NCBI RefSeq assembly: GCF_900142545.1
Contig: NZ_FRBF01000021.1
Span: 1-43,546 of the forward strand
Origin: Fibrobacter sp. UWT2
Lineage (GTDB): Bacteria > Fibrobacterota > Fibrobacteria > Fibrobacterales > Fibrobacteraceae
Direction of reading: 5' to 3'
DNA: 43,546 nucleotides
Position numbers and translations under genes: made by a program. Of the stretch, positions 1 to 7,881 are shown piece by piece (within the stretch, counting starts at the first letter, position 1; each line of letters opens with the position of its first letter). A model generated the notes under the pieces. That model saw only the letters and a program-made list of their open reading frames with translations. It was not told where the DNA came from and searched no databases.

Positions 1-66
1 AGTGTCAGGCCGTCAACGCGTGCAACGCGTTGCTAGTATCCTAGGGCTATGCCCGTATATGAAGAA

Positions 67-97
67 CCGCCGGCTATGCCGGCGGGTCACTTTTTTT
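67..97 (+). terminator. Rho-independent terminator at left edge
   Basis: A GC-rich hairpin (CCGCCGGC, loop TAT, GCCGGCGG) is followed after GTCAC by a run of seven T on the plus strand. It would end a plus-strand transcript entering from outside the window. The same stem may also serve the minus-strand FISUMP gene whose stop codon lies at 110-112, but the T-tract there is poor. Bases 1-60 hold no gene I can recognise. Confidence 0.7.
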
Positions 98-109
98 GTG
101 CGGAAATTT

Positions 110-865
110 TTAGTCCTTAATGCAGCGGACGGAGATGCCTTCATCCTTCATGATAGAACCGCCGCCAAAGCCGAACATGCTCGTCACGGTCCAGATACCG
201 ACATTGCGGGGGCCGCCAACAATATCACGATGGTCTTCGTCCGCTGTCCAGAAAAGAGCCTCTTCGCCAAGGCTTTTATAACCGGAGAAGGATTTTCTAC
301 CAGCAGGCAGCATCGCGAATCCGAAGTCATCGGTTGCCGGGTAATACGATTCGTTAGGCCACATTCCCTTGGCACGAACGACCGCGCCTTCATCGTTACT
401 CTGATCTATGGCATAATTCTGTACGAAGTCATAGAAGTCGCTCCATTCGGCCTCCGACGGCATGTGGAATCCTTCGGGACAGTTGCCGCGCTGCACTCCG
501 GTCAAGTTCGCATACTCAGTCTGATAGGACTTATCGATTCCCATTGCAGCTGTCCAGCTATAAAGACGACCATACTTGTCGCAGTTTTCTGCATTGTCGT
601 CGTAGCACCAGCTGTCATCTTTGATGCTGCAGGAAAAGTAGTTCAAGTTCTCCGCCATCCAGACTTGAGTTCCGACGGTTGTAATCTTATAGATTTTTCC
701 GTCGCGACTATCGCAGATGGTACCATTTGCAAGTGTGGCAGGACACTCTGTTTTCACGGCTTCACTGCAGGCCGTAGAATCGCCGTTGTCGGCAGATGTG
801 GAATCGTCGCAGGCTGAAAATGCCACAGCGCACGACATGATTGCGATTTTGTAGAGTCTTTTCAT
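110..865 (-). CDS. FISUMP-domain lipoprotein
   Basis: A 251-residue secreted lipoprotein. The ATG at 865 is chosen because GAGG lies just upstream on the minus strand and the protein then opens with a proper signal peptide ending in a lipobox (FSAC, Cys19); the longer frame from 925 adds 20 residues with no signal. The mature part carries one FISUMP domain (Fibrobacter succinogenes major paralogous domain): VWMAENLNY, CYDDNAENCDKYGRLYSW, CPEGFHMPSEAEW, and a C-terminal SVRCIKD. The role of the domain is unknown; it resembles formylglycine-generating-enzyme/C-type-lectin-like surface modules and is abundant in this genus. It lies downstream of the xylanase gene on the same strand, but a terminator and its own promoter box lie between them. 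Function is therefore inferred only as cell-surface. Confidence 0.85.
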   Translation of the reverse strand: MKRLYKIAIMSCAVAFSACDDSTSADNGDSTACSEAVKTECPATLANGTICDSRDGKIYKITTVGTQVWMAENLNYFSCSIKDDSWCYDDNAENCDKYGRLYSWTAAMGIDKSYQTEYANLTGVQRGNCPEGFHMPSEAEWSDFYDFVQNYAIDQSNDEGAVVRAKGMWPNESYYPATDDFGFAMLPAGRKSFSGYKSLGEEALFWTADEDHRDIVGGPRNVGIWTVTSMFGFGGGSIMKDEGISVRCIKD

Positions 866-889
866 ATTTTCCTCACAGAGTGTGTTCAA

Positions 890-930
890 GGGAATAATAG
901 AAAAAGATGCCCCACATGGGAGCATCTTTT
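890..930 (-). terminator. Terminator of GH10 gene overlapping promoter of FISUMP gene
   Basis: On the minus strand a hairpin (AAAAGATGC + CCC, loop ATGT, GGG + GCATCTTTT, one bulge) ends in a T-run. The T-run continues directly into TTTTTCTATTAT, the T-rich -10-like box seen before many genes here (hexamer TATTAT at 893-898). So the end of the xylanase transcript and the promoter of the next gene share the T-tract. The predicted transcript start near 885 leaves a 20-nt leader containing GAGG. Confidence 0.65.
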
Positions 931-953
931 GAAAATCTAGTAGAGATCCTTCG

Positions 954-2588
954 TTACTTCAATTCAACCATTTCAGACTTGCCGTCGATGGTTACTTTGT
1001 ACTTGCCGGGGTAGCCGCGGAACTTCACGACACCGTTTTCGTCGGCCTTGAACGTTCCGTTGGTGGTCCATACCTTGTGCCACAAGTCGTAAATGAGCTT
1101 GGCGGCGGGCTTTTCGCGACCGTCGGCAGCGATGATGCCGCCGTTTTTAACCCAGTGGCGGTTATCCCAGAAGCCCCACAGCACAATGCCTTCCACAGCC
1201 GGGTGGCTGAAGGCGATGCGCAGGAACATCTCGTAGCGGCGGGCCTGTTCGTCTTCGCCAAAGTACATGCCCTTCTGCCAGTCGCCAAAGTCAAGTTCGG
1301 TCACCTTGATGGGGAGGCCCAAAGAGCCGAGCCTGTCGAGGCGCGCCTTGATGAAGGCCGGGTTCAGCTGACGGTCGCCAAAATGGCATTGCACGCCGAT
1401 TCCGTGTACAGGCACCTTGCGGTCAAGCATTCCTTTGACGATGTCGTAGAGGCGGTCGGTTTCGCCGGCGACAACGACGTTGTATTCGTTGATGAAGAGT
1501 CGCGCGTCGGGGTCTGCCTTATGGGCCCAAATGTGGGCGCTATCCAGCAAATCCCAGCCGCACTTGTTGAACACGAAGGGTTCGTGGAAGACTTCGTTCC
1601 ATACGTCGTATTCCTTGATGCGGCCCTTGTATTCTGTCATGTCGCGGGTAATGCGTGCCTTGAGCTTTTCGCCGATATCCTTGCAACTGCCCTTGAAACT
1701 GAAATGCTTGTCGTAGCCGTAACCCTGGATACCCCACATGAGGGCGTGTGCGCGGAATCCCCAGTTGTAGTCCTTCACGTAGTCGAGGTACTGCTTGAAT
1801 TCGTCGCGGCGGATTTTGCCCTTCTTGGGTTCGTATTCCGGCCACTTGAACTGGTTTTCGGGAACGCCGTACCAGAAGTACTTATTGGCGGTCTTGCGGT
1901 ACCAGGTTTCGACGCTGTCCTTGCTGGGGTAAAGGGCGAGTGCTGTGCCGAAGGGGAATGCGTGGCGCATGAGTTCTACCTTCACCTGGGCGCCGGGAGC
2001 CGCCTTCACGGTCAATTCCTTTTTGCGCAGGCTGTCGATGCGTGCGGCGGAATTGTTGTACCAGCTCATGTCATCCATGCCTTCGACTTTTTCGACGGCA
2101 ACATCGTCCATCTGGAGCCAACCCTTGGCAAGTCCCACATGGAAGGTGATGTTATTGACGCCGTAGCCCTTTTGGTCGGCAAGGAAGATCATGGAATATT
2201 CCTTCCAGTCCTTGGTCAGCATGAACGAGGCGCTTTCTTTTTGGCGCCAGTCCGGAGCGCCACCTTGAACAATTGCGTTGATGGGTACGTTACCCTTGGC
2301 CTTAAAAGTGAGCTTGTAGTAGGCGGAGTCGGCGAGCCACTTAGGCGGCTGCAACTGGAGTCCCCATGAGGGGTTCGGAAGTTCGGTCACCGTGAGCTTT
2401 ACGCCTTCGCTGCCGTTTACGCCCAGGCCTTCGACACCAATCTTGCTTTCGTACTTGGCGGGGCCATCGGGGTTGTTCCAAACATACCAACCGCCGTCAC
2501 CATAAGACAAGTCGCCGTTGGTGAGGAGCGGTGCTGCCAGGGTGGCAGAAGCGCCGAGGGCGCACACGGACAAGAATTTTTTGAGCAT
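954..2588 (-). CDS. Endo-1,4-beta-xylanase, CBM4/9-like module plus GH10 domain
   Basis: A secreted 544-residue GH10 enzyme that would cleave the xylan backbone. After a signal peptide (to about residue 19) comes a CBM4/9-like beta-sandwich (about 20-170, opening LLTNGDLSYGDGGW). The GH10 barrel follows (about 200-505) with the acid/base Glu in DVWNEV (residue 332) and the nucleophile in KVTELDFGDW (residue 431). A small beta module (about 510-544) closes the protein. There are three in-frame ATGs. The one at 2588 is chosen because AAGGG sits at the right distance and the predicted transcript start (-10 TATTTT at 2612-2617 on the minus strand, start near 2605) lies downstream of the first ATG at 2609. 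It is transcribed alone and ends at the hairpin at 901-930. No sorting domain is obvious. Confidence 0.95.
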   Translation of the reverse strand: MLKKFLSVCALGASATLAAPLLTNGDLSYGDGGWYVWNNPDGPAKYESKIGVEGLGVNGSEGVKLTVTELPNPSWGLQLQPPKWLADSAYYKLTFKAKGNVPINAIVQGGAPDWRQKESASFMLTKDWKEYSMIFLADQKGYGVNNITFHVGLAKGWLQMDDVAVEKVEGMDDMSWYNNSAARIDSLRKKELTVKAAPGAQVKVELMRHAFPFGTALALYPSKDSVETWYRKTANKYFWYGVPENQFKWPEYEPKKGKIRRDEFKQYLDYVKDYNWGFRAHALMWGIQGYGYDKHFSFKGSCKDIGEKLKARITRDMTEYKGRIKEYDVWNEVFHEPFVFNKCGWDLLDSAHIWAHKADPDARLFINEYNVVVAGETDRLYDIVKGMLDRKVPVHGIGVQCHFGDRQLNPAFIKARLDRLGSLGLPIKVTELDFGDWQKGMYFGEDEQARRYEMFLRIAFSHPAVEGIVLWGFWDNRHWVKNGGIIAADGREKPAAKLIYDLWHKVWTTNGTFKADENGVVKFRGYPGKYKVTIDGKSEMVELK

Positions 2589-2611
2589 ATTCATCCCTTT
2601 TTTTAACATCC

Positions 2612-2622
2612 AAAATAGAAAA
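2612..2622 (-). promoter_or_regulatory. Probable promoter of xylanase gene
   Basis: The minus strand reads ATTTTCTATTTTGG here, matching the T-tract plus TAnnnT box found before other genes in the window. Its position puts the transcript start near 2605, giving a leader of about 17 nt that contains AAAGGG before the ATG at 2588. No clear -35 box is seen. Confidence 0.4.
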
Positions 2623-2761
2623 TATCCTCTTTTTTCAGGGGGTGTTAGCGGAAAAGCGGTGATTTCGTATACGGCTGTATCAAGTGTTTTTGACGCTCAA
2701 AAGCCTTATTTGTCATTGTGCGCCCAGTAAGGGCGATGCCCCTAATAAGGGATTATTGCGT

Positions 2762-2781
2762 ATTTTTCTACCTTTTCTTCT
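2762..2781 (+). promoter_or_regulatory. Promoter placing transcript start at the ATG (leaderless)
   Basis: TTTTTCTACCTT lies with the hexamer TACCTT at 2769-2774. Seven bases separate it from the ATG at 2782, the usual -10 to +1 distance. No Shine-Dalgarno sequence is present. The spacing is identical to that before 7882 and 37187. A good -35 is not visible, so confidence is moderate. The rest of the 2623-2761 gap shows only a small GGGC/GCCC hairpin near 2730. Confidence 0.45.
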
Positions 2782-4545
2782 ATGAGGAAGATCGTAACAA
2801 AAGTTCTGTTCACTTTGGCGATGGCCGCATCTTTTTACGGCTGTGGCGATGATGATTCCAGCAGCGGCAGGATTGTTGCGATTATAGAAGAGCCTAAGAT
2901 TGACCGCTGCTATGATACTTATGGCGTAGATGCTGATTCCGGATGGTCTGAAAGTATTTCTGCCGGCAGCTATCTTGAAAAAACGGTATGCGACGAATTG
3001 TCAGAACGCATGAGCTATATGCTCTCCTTTTACGCAAGGTGCGTGTCGGCAGATTTCAATCAATCAAAAAAACGCTTTGATATAGAGGTCCTCACCGAAC
3101 GAGGCTATAGTCATCTTTGGGCAGATGTCGATGGCTGTAAGTACAAATTGGGTGTAGAAGACAATTACCAGTTTAATGGATTTGTTGCCAATGCTCCCGA
3201 AAAAACTTTTGACGAATGCTATTGTAAAACGGAAGACAGTGTTGCGTATTATCGCAATGTGGATTTAAACGCCCCCGAAGAAAGTTCGAGTTCCTCGGTA
3301 CAGTCCAGTTCTTCGTCGCAGTCTGCACAATCGTCCAGTTCGTCTAACGGAAATGCCGTTGATGCAAAAAGTTCCTCTTCTAGTGAAACGAAATCAAGCA
3401 GCAGTGAAATGGCCCTTGTAACCGATGAATTCGTGGAAATCGGAAACCAGGAATGGATGACCAGGAATCTGGATATTGCTGTAGAAGGAAGTCGTTGCTA
3501 TGACGATGATCCTGCCAATTGCGAAAAGTATGGCCGAATCTATACTTGGGCGCAGGCTATGGCAATCGACACTAAGTACGATCGCGAAGAACTCGGGTTC
3601 CTGATTACGCCGTATCGTGGAATTTGCCCCGAAGGTTCACACTTGCCGACGGATGATGAATGGACGGAACTTAACGAATATATCGAAGAACATCCTGAAT
3701 ACAAGGCGTATTTTACGAACCAGATTGGCGGTGCGTATGACTGGAAGGCTTTCTATCGGGACGAAGATGTAGAAACGGTTTTCTGGACCGCTACGGAGTA
3801 CGATGTGACGGGAACGGCTTTCGGGTTTGAATTCGCATGGATTTGGGCGTATCGCAAGGACGGCTCTATCGCAAGGAGTAACCCGCACAAGTATATGGGC
3901 GCATATGTTCGTTGCGTCAAGGGCGATGGACTTGTGTTGGTTATGTCTTCTTCCAGCGATGCATCTTCATCTAGTGTCGAATCTTCTTCTAGCGAAGACG
4001 TTGTAGACGATTCGTGGAAGGACTACGAATATCCCGACTTGGGACGCATAGAGATTGGTGACCAGGTATGGACCACCAAGAATTTGGAAGTTCCTATGAA
4101 GAATAGCCGCTGCTACGCAGATGAAGAAGAGAACTGCGAAAAATATGGCAGACTGTATACTTGGGCGACGGCGATGGCGGTGAGTACGAAGTATGACCGC
4201 GAACAGTTGGGCGAAATTGAGTTGCCGTATCGTGGAATTTGCCCGGAAGGAACGCATATTCCGAGTCAAGATGAATGGCTTACCCTTTATAATTATGCTT
4301 TGAGGAACCCCGATGCAATCGCTAACTTTACAAATCAGCTTGGGGGTGAATACGAATATTACGGCAAGTATATCAAGATTGGAGAACAAGCGCTTTTCTG
4401 GAGTACGACGGAATACGATGTGACCGGTACGTCGCACAAATTTGAATATGCGTACCTTTGGGCCTACCGTAAGGATTCGTCCATAGGTATGGATAATGCA
4501 CACAAATATACCGCAGCCTATATTCGCTGCATTTACAACAACTAG
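2782..4545 (+). CDS. Lipoprotein with two FISUMP domains and Ser-rich linkers
   Basis: A 587-residue lipoprotein: signal peptide, lipobox FYGC (Cys21), then a Cys-containing N-terminal region of unknown family (about 35-160). A Ser-rich linker (about 167-210) leads to FISUMP domain 1 (about 215-380, GNQEWMTRNL, NCEKYGRIYTWAQAMA, GICPEGSHLPTDDEW). A second Ser linker (389-405) leads to FISUMP domain 2 (about 420-585, GDQVWTTKNL, NCEKYGRLYTWATAMA, GICPEGTHIPSQDEW). The two domains share long identical stretches such as TEYDVTGT and WAYRKD, so they arose by internal duplication. The Ser linkers are typical of Fibrobacter surface proteins. No Shine-Dalgarno sequence precedes the ATG. The next gene starts 12 nt after the stop, so the two are probably co-transcribed. 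Molecular role unknown; outer-membrane or cell-surface location is inferred. Confidence 0.88.
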   Translation: MRKIVTKVLFTLAMAASFYGCGDDDSSSGRIVAIIEEPKIDRCYDTYGVDADSGWSESISAGSYLEKTVCDELSERMSYMLSFYARCVSADFNQSKKRFDIEVLTERGYSHLWADVDGCKYKLGVEDNYQFNGFVANAPEKTFDECYCKTEDSVAYYRNVDLNAPEESSSSSVQSSSSSQSAQSSSSSNGNAVDAKSSSSSETKSSSSEMALVTDEFVEIGNQEWMTRNLDIAVEGSRCYDDDPANCEKYGRIYTWAQAMAIDTKYDREELGFLITPYRGICPEGSHLPTDDEWTELNEYIEEHPEYKAYFTNQIGGAYDWKAFYRDEDVETVFWTATEYDVTGTAFGFEFAWIWAYRKDGSIARSNPHKYMGAYVRCVKGDGLVLVMSSSSDASSSSVESSSSEDVVDDSWKDYEYPDLGRIEIGDQVWTTKNLEVPMKNSRCYADEEENCEKYGRLYTWATAMAVSTKYDREQLGEIELPYRGICPEGTHIPSQDEWLTLYNYALRNPDAIANFTNQLGGEYEYYGKYIKIGEQALFWSTTEYDVTGTSHKFEYAYLWAYRKDSSIGMDNAHKYTAAYIRCIYNN

Positions 4546-4557
4546 CTTGAGGTTTTT

Positions 4558-6096
4558 ATGAGCGTTACGATGCAAGAAGTAATGAAACAGTCCGGCGTGG
4601 CATTCGGTACTAGCGGTGCCCGCGGCCTGGTGACGGCGATGACGGATCGCGTGTGCTATGTGTATGCGCGCTCGTTCATCAAGTACTGCGAGGCTAGCTA
4701 CAAGTGCGATCACACGATTGCGATTGCAGGTGACTTGCGTCCGAGTACCGAACGCATCTTGAAGGCCTTGGTGAAGGCTGGCGAAGATTCTTCTTGGAAG
4801 GTGATTTACTGTGGCCGTATTCCGAGCCCGGCAATCGCATTGTACGGTATCGATAAGGCTCTCCCGACCATCATGGTGACGGGTAGCCACATTCCGGCCG
4901 ACCGTAACGGTATCAAGTTCAACCACCCGCAGGGCGAAATCACCAAGAAAGACGAACAGGGAATTGTTTCGCAGTCGGTGGATTTCGACGAAGCGATTTT
5001 TGATGCGAAGGGTATGCTCAAGAACGCCCCCGCGCTCCCGGCTGTCGAAGCGGAAGCCGAAGAAAATTACGTGAAGCGTTATCCGGCTTTCTTTGGCACC
5101 AAGGCTCTTTCGGGCTTGACCATTGGCGTGTACCAGCATTCCGCCGTGGGCCGCGATATTGTGGTGAAGGTGCTCGAAAGCTTGGGCGCAACAGTCAAGC
5201 CTTTCGCCCGCAGCGAAACCTTTATTCCGGTGGATACCGAAGCAATCCGTAAGGAAGACGAAGACTTGGCCCGCGAATTTGCGCACAAGGATTTCGTAGA
5301 TGCAATCTTCAGTACCGATGGCGATAGCGACCGCCCGCTTTTGGCAGACGATGTAGGCATGTGGCTGCGTGGCGACGTGCTGGGCATCTTGGCTGCCCAG
5401 GCGCTTGGTATCAAGCGCATTGCAACTCCGGTGAGTTGCAACACGTCGCTTGAAAAATCCGGCAGCTTCGAAAAGATTTGCCGCACGCGCATCGGAAGCC
5501 CTTATGTGATTGCCGGCATGGAAAGCCTCGTTGATGCAAATGACAAGAGCGTCTCTGTCGCAGGCTACGAAGCAAACGGTGGATTCTTGCTGCAAACAAA
5601 CCTCACGCGTTCTTTCGAAGACGGCGCGACCCGCACGCTTCCGGCTTTGCCGACCCGCGATGCATTGCTCCCGATGATTGCCGTGATGGTCATGGTCCGC
5701 GAACAGAAAATGTGCGTGGTCGACTTGCTCAAGAAACTTCCGAAACGCTTTACGCTCAGCGACCGCCTCAAGGAATTCCCGACCGAAGTGTCGAAGGCAA
5801 AGCTCGCCGAAATCCGCGAAAAGAAACTCGGTGCCAAATTGTTCGGCTCGCTTACCGCAAAGCCTTCCAAGTTCAAGCCTAAAGATGGCCCGGCTCCCAA
5901 GCCGTTCCACGGCGAAGTCGTTTCGATTGATGAAACTGACGGTTACCGCATGGAATTTGATTCCGGCGATATCGTGCACTTGCGTCCGAGCGGTAACGCT
6001 CCGGAATTCCGCTGCTATGTGGAAACCGAAGCCAAGGACCGCTCCGCCGAGCTACTCGCTGGCTGCATGAAGATCATGGAATCCTGGCGTAAATAG
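4558..6096 (+). CDS. Phosphohexomutase (phosphoglucomutase/phosphomannomutase family)
   Basis: A 512-residue cytoplasmic enzyme of the alpha-D-phosphohexomutase superfamily, which moves phosphate between C6 and C1 of a hexose. All signature elements are present: FGTSGARG near the N-terminus (16-23), the phosphoserine loop TGSHIPADRNGIKF with Ser110, the metal loop DGDSDR (254-259), and the C-terminal phosphate-binding RPSGNAPEFRCYVE (from residue 476). The sequence does not tell whether glucose, mannose or glucosamine phosphate is the substrate. The start has GAGG seven to ten bases upstream, inside the 12-nt gap after the FISUMP lipoprotein. Sugar-1-phosphates would feed glycogen, surface polysaccharide or nucleotide-sugar synthesis. 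It ends convergently with murJ. Confidence 0.9.
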   Translation: MSVTMQEVMKQSGVAFGTSGARGLVTAMTDRVCYVYARSFIKYCEASYKCDHTIAIAGDLRPSTERILKALVKAGEDSSWKVIYCGRIPSPAIALYGIDKALPTIMVTGSHIPADRNGIKFNHPQGEITKKDEQGIVSQSVDFDEAIFDAKGMLKNAPALPAVEAEAEENYVKRYPAFFGTKALSGLTIGVYQHSAVGRDIVVKVLESLGATVKPFARSETFIPVDTEAIRKEDEDLAREFAHKDFVDAIFSTDGDSDRPLLADDVGMWLRGDVLGILAAQALGIKRIATPVSCNTSLEKSGSFEKICRTRIGSPYVIAGMESLVDANDKSVSVAGYEANGGFLLQTNLTRSFEDGATRTLPALPTRDALLPMIAVMVMVREQKMCVVDLLKKLPKRFTLSDRLKEFPTEVSKAKLAEIREKKLGAKLFGSLTAKPSKFKPKDGPAPKPFHGEVVSIDETDGYRMEFDSGDIVHLRPSGNAPEFRCYVETEAKDRSAELLAGCMKIMESWRK

Positions 6097-6132
6097 ACGA
6101 AAGAACGCTGCTGCGCAGCTACAGACGAAAGA
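6095..6132. repeat. Short direct repeat AGACGAAAGA in intergenic gap
   Basis: The ten bases AGACGAAAGA occur at 6095-6104 (starting within the stop codon of the phosphohexomutase gene) and again at 6123-6132. A palindromic GCTGCGCAGC lies between them. No gene or clear terminator lies in the 54-bp gap. Confidence 0.5.
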
Positions 6133-6150
6133 CGAGAGGTTGTATCGCCG

Positions 6151-7743
6151 TTAGTGCGCGAGATGCAACTTTCTTAAGATTTTGCCAAGGAGTTCGTTGA
6201 GAATATCCTTGGCATCTTTGCTTCCGAGGTAACGCTGGATAATCAGCGTGAGCGTGAACAGCAAAATACCGGCGGCGCAGGCGTATACAACGAGCACGAC
6301 GAAGTTTGCTTCGCGCACGAATGCGCCCGAGACGCGGTCGAGTCCGACTGCGGCTGCAATCATGATACCGAAGGCCACGAGGGCGCGCACCATGTTCAAT
6401 AGGGCGTCCTTCATGCCGTCGGTGCCGTTCTTTTTAGCCCACATCAAGATCATCGAAAGCACCTGGAGCAATGCACCGGTGGCGCCGATAATCGGCACGC
6501 TCTTGATGCCGAGTCCCACTTCGGGGGCGCCTAGCAGAATGTAGGCGGGAATGGTTGCTGCAAAGATTCCGGTATTCAAAAGCGTCGGCACCCACATGCG
6601 TTCGCAGGCGTAGAAGCTACGCACAAGCACTGCCTGCAAGCAAAGGCCGAGGCTCACCGGCAAATACCAGCGCAGAATTTCAGAAATCGCTTCGGTGGTT
6701 TCACGCTGGAAGGCGCCGCGTTCAAACAAGATTCGCACCGCCGGAAAACTCAAAGCCCATACGGCAACTACGGCCGGAATCAAGATGCAGAACATGCGCG
6801 AAAGGCTCTTCCAAATCTTGCGATTCAGCTGACCGAAATCGCCTTCTTTAACGAGGCGAGCCATGTCAGGGTAGCTCGTCACACTCACCGAGAATCCAAA
6901 GACTGCTACCAGCGTGTACATCACGCGGTAAGCGTAGTTCAAACTCGAAATGCCGCTGGTGCCGAAGTTTGCGCCAAAGCTTCTGATAATAAATTCAAGG
7001 CCGAACATAGAACCCACACCAAGCGACATCGGGAGCATCATCTTGAAGTAGCGAACGATATCGGGGTGGGTCGGCTGCACCAAGAGTTCATAATGCACCC
7101 CGCCACGCCGGGCGCCAAAAATCTGCAAGGCAAAGAAGCCGATGAAGGCGCCTACCGGCACGCCCCAGGCGAATCCTTCAAGGCCGTATTCCGTGCCGGT
7201 GAACTTTTCGAGCGCAAGTCCCAAAGCGCCGCCGCCCACAATCGCCACGTTGTAAATCAGGCCCGTCAGCGACGGAATCAAGAACTGCTTGCGGGTATGC
7301 TGCACGGCAACCAAAATGCTTCCGACAAAAATGAAAACCTGTCCCGGCAAAATAATGCGGCCATAGTAAGCGGCGCGCTCGATTAGTTCCGGCGTGGCTC
7401 CCTCGACCGTCAGGAGCTGCAAAAGTTCCTTCATCCAAATAAACGCGGGTACCACTAAAATCAAGAGAGCAATTCCGAAAGTATTCAGGACATTGCTAAA
7501 GAACTTCCAACCGCCACGTTCGTCACCAGCCACCTTGTAACCCGTAAAAATCGGGATAAAGATAATCGAGAGGAACCCGGTACTCACCACGTGATTCAAG
7601 ATGTCCGGAATCATGAACGCAAGGTCAAGCGCATTCTTTTCGAGCGATACGCCCGCGGCATGTGCCAACAGCATTTCGCGGAAAATTCCGAGCACGCGGC
7701 TCAAAAGCATCGATACGGCAACGATAATAGCGGCTTTGTTCAT
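6151..7743 (-). CDS. murJ: Lipid II flippase MurJ (MviN family)
   Basis: A 530-residue polytopic inner-membrane protein of the MOP/MVF superfamily that moves the peptidoglycan precursor lipid II to the periplasmic face. The N-terminus MNKAAIIVAVSMLLSRVLGI followed by REMLLA matches the conserved MurJ start, and hydrophobic segments run through the whole length, consistent with about 14 membrane helices. Charged positions in the first helix (Arg16, Arg22) fit the family. The length is normal. An in-frame stop two codons upstream fixes the ATG at 7743 as the first possible start, yet no Shine-Dalgarno sequence is visible; the preceding bases are a small tandem repeat. It is divergent from the OMP gene at 7882 and convergent with the phosphohexomutase. 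Confidence 0.93.
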   Translation of the reverse strand: MNKAAIIVAVSMLLSRVLGIFREMLLAHAAGVSLEKNALDLAFMIPDILNHVVSTGFLSIIFIPIFTGYKVAGDERGGWKFFSNVLNTFGIALLILVVPAFIWMKELLQLLTVEGATPELIERAAYYGRIILPGQVFIFVGSILVAVQHTRKQFLIPSLTGLIYNVAIVGGGALGLALEKFTGTEYGLEGFAWGVPVGAFIGFFALQIFGARRGGVHYELLVQPTHPDIVRYFKMMLPMSLGVGSMFGLEFIIRSFGANFGTSGISSLNYAYRVMYTLVAVFGFSVSVTSYPDMARLVKEGDFGQLNRKIWKSLSRMFCILIPAVVAVWALSFPAVRILFERGAFQRETTEAISEILRWYLPVSLGLCLQAVLVRSFYACERMWVPTLLNTGIFAATIPAYILLGAPEVGLGIKSVPIIGATGALLQVLSMILMWAKKNGTDGMKDALLNMVRALVAFGIMIAAAVGLDRVSGAFVREANFVVLVVYACAAGILLFTLTLIIQRYLGSKDAKDILNELLGKILRKLHLAH

Positions 7744-7756
7744 AGGTTAGTACGAA

Positions 7757-7777
7757 GTAGACAGTAGGAAGTTGGAA
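7757..7777. repeat. Three tandem 7-mers upstream of murJ
   Basis: GTAGACA, GTAGGAA and GTTGGAA follow one another head to tail, directly in the leader of murJ. It is a small degenerate tandem array occupying the place where a ribosome binding site would be expected. Confidence 0.5.
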
Positions 7778-7860
7778 GTGACCTGTGGAATGGAATTTCT
7801 CGTTCCTCATCGCTAAAAGGTAGTAATAAGCAAAGGGGGCGCTTTCTCTTTCGTCTATTT

Positions 7861-7881
7861 TATTTATCTATATTTAGGGAC
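7861..7881 (+). promoter_or_regulatory. Promoter with -10 TATATT seven bases before the ATG
   Basis: TTTATCTATATT has hexamer TATATT at 7869-7874, and the ATG at 7882 follows after seven bases. This would start the mRNA at or next to the start codon. AGGGA is also present, but only one base before the ATG, too close for normal use. Confidence 0.45.

Noticed and set aside
3280-3410. TC/AG-rich low-complexity stretch
   Set aside because: It encodes the Ser-rich linker of the FISUMP lipoprotein and is explained by coding.
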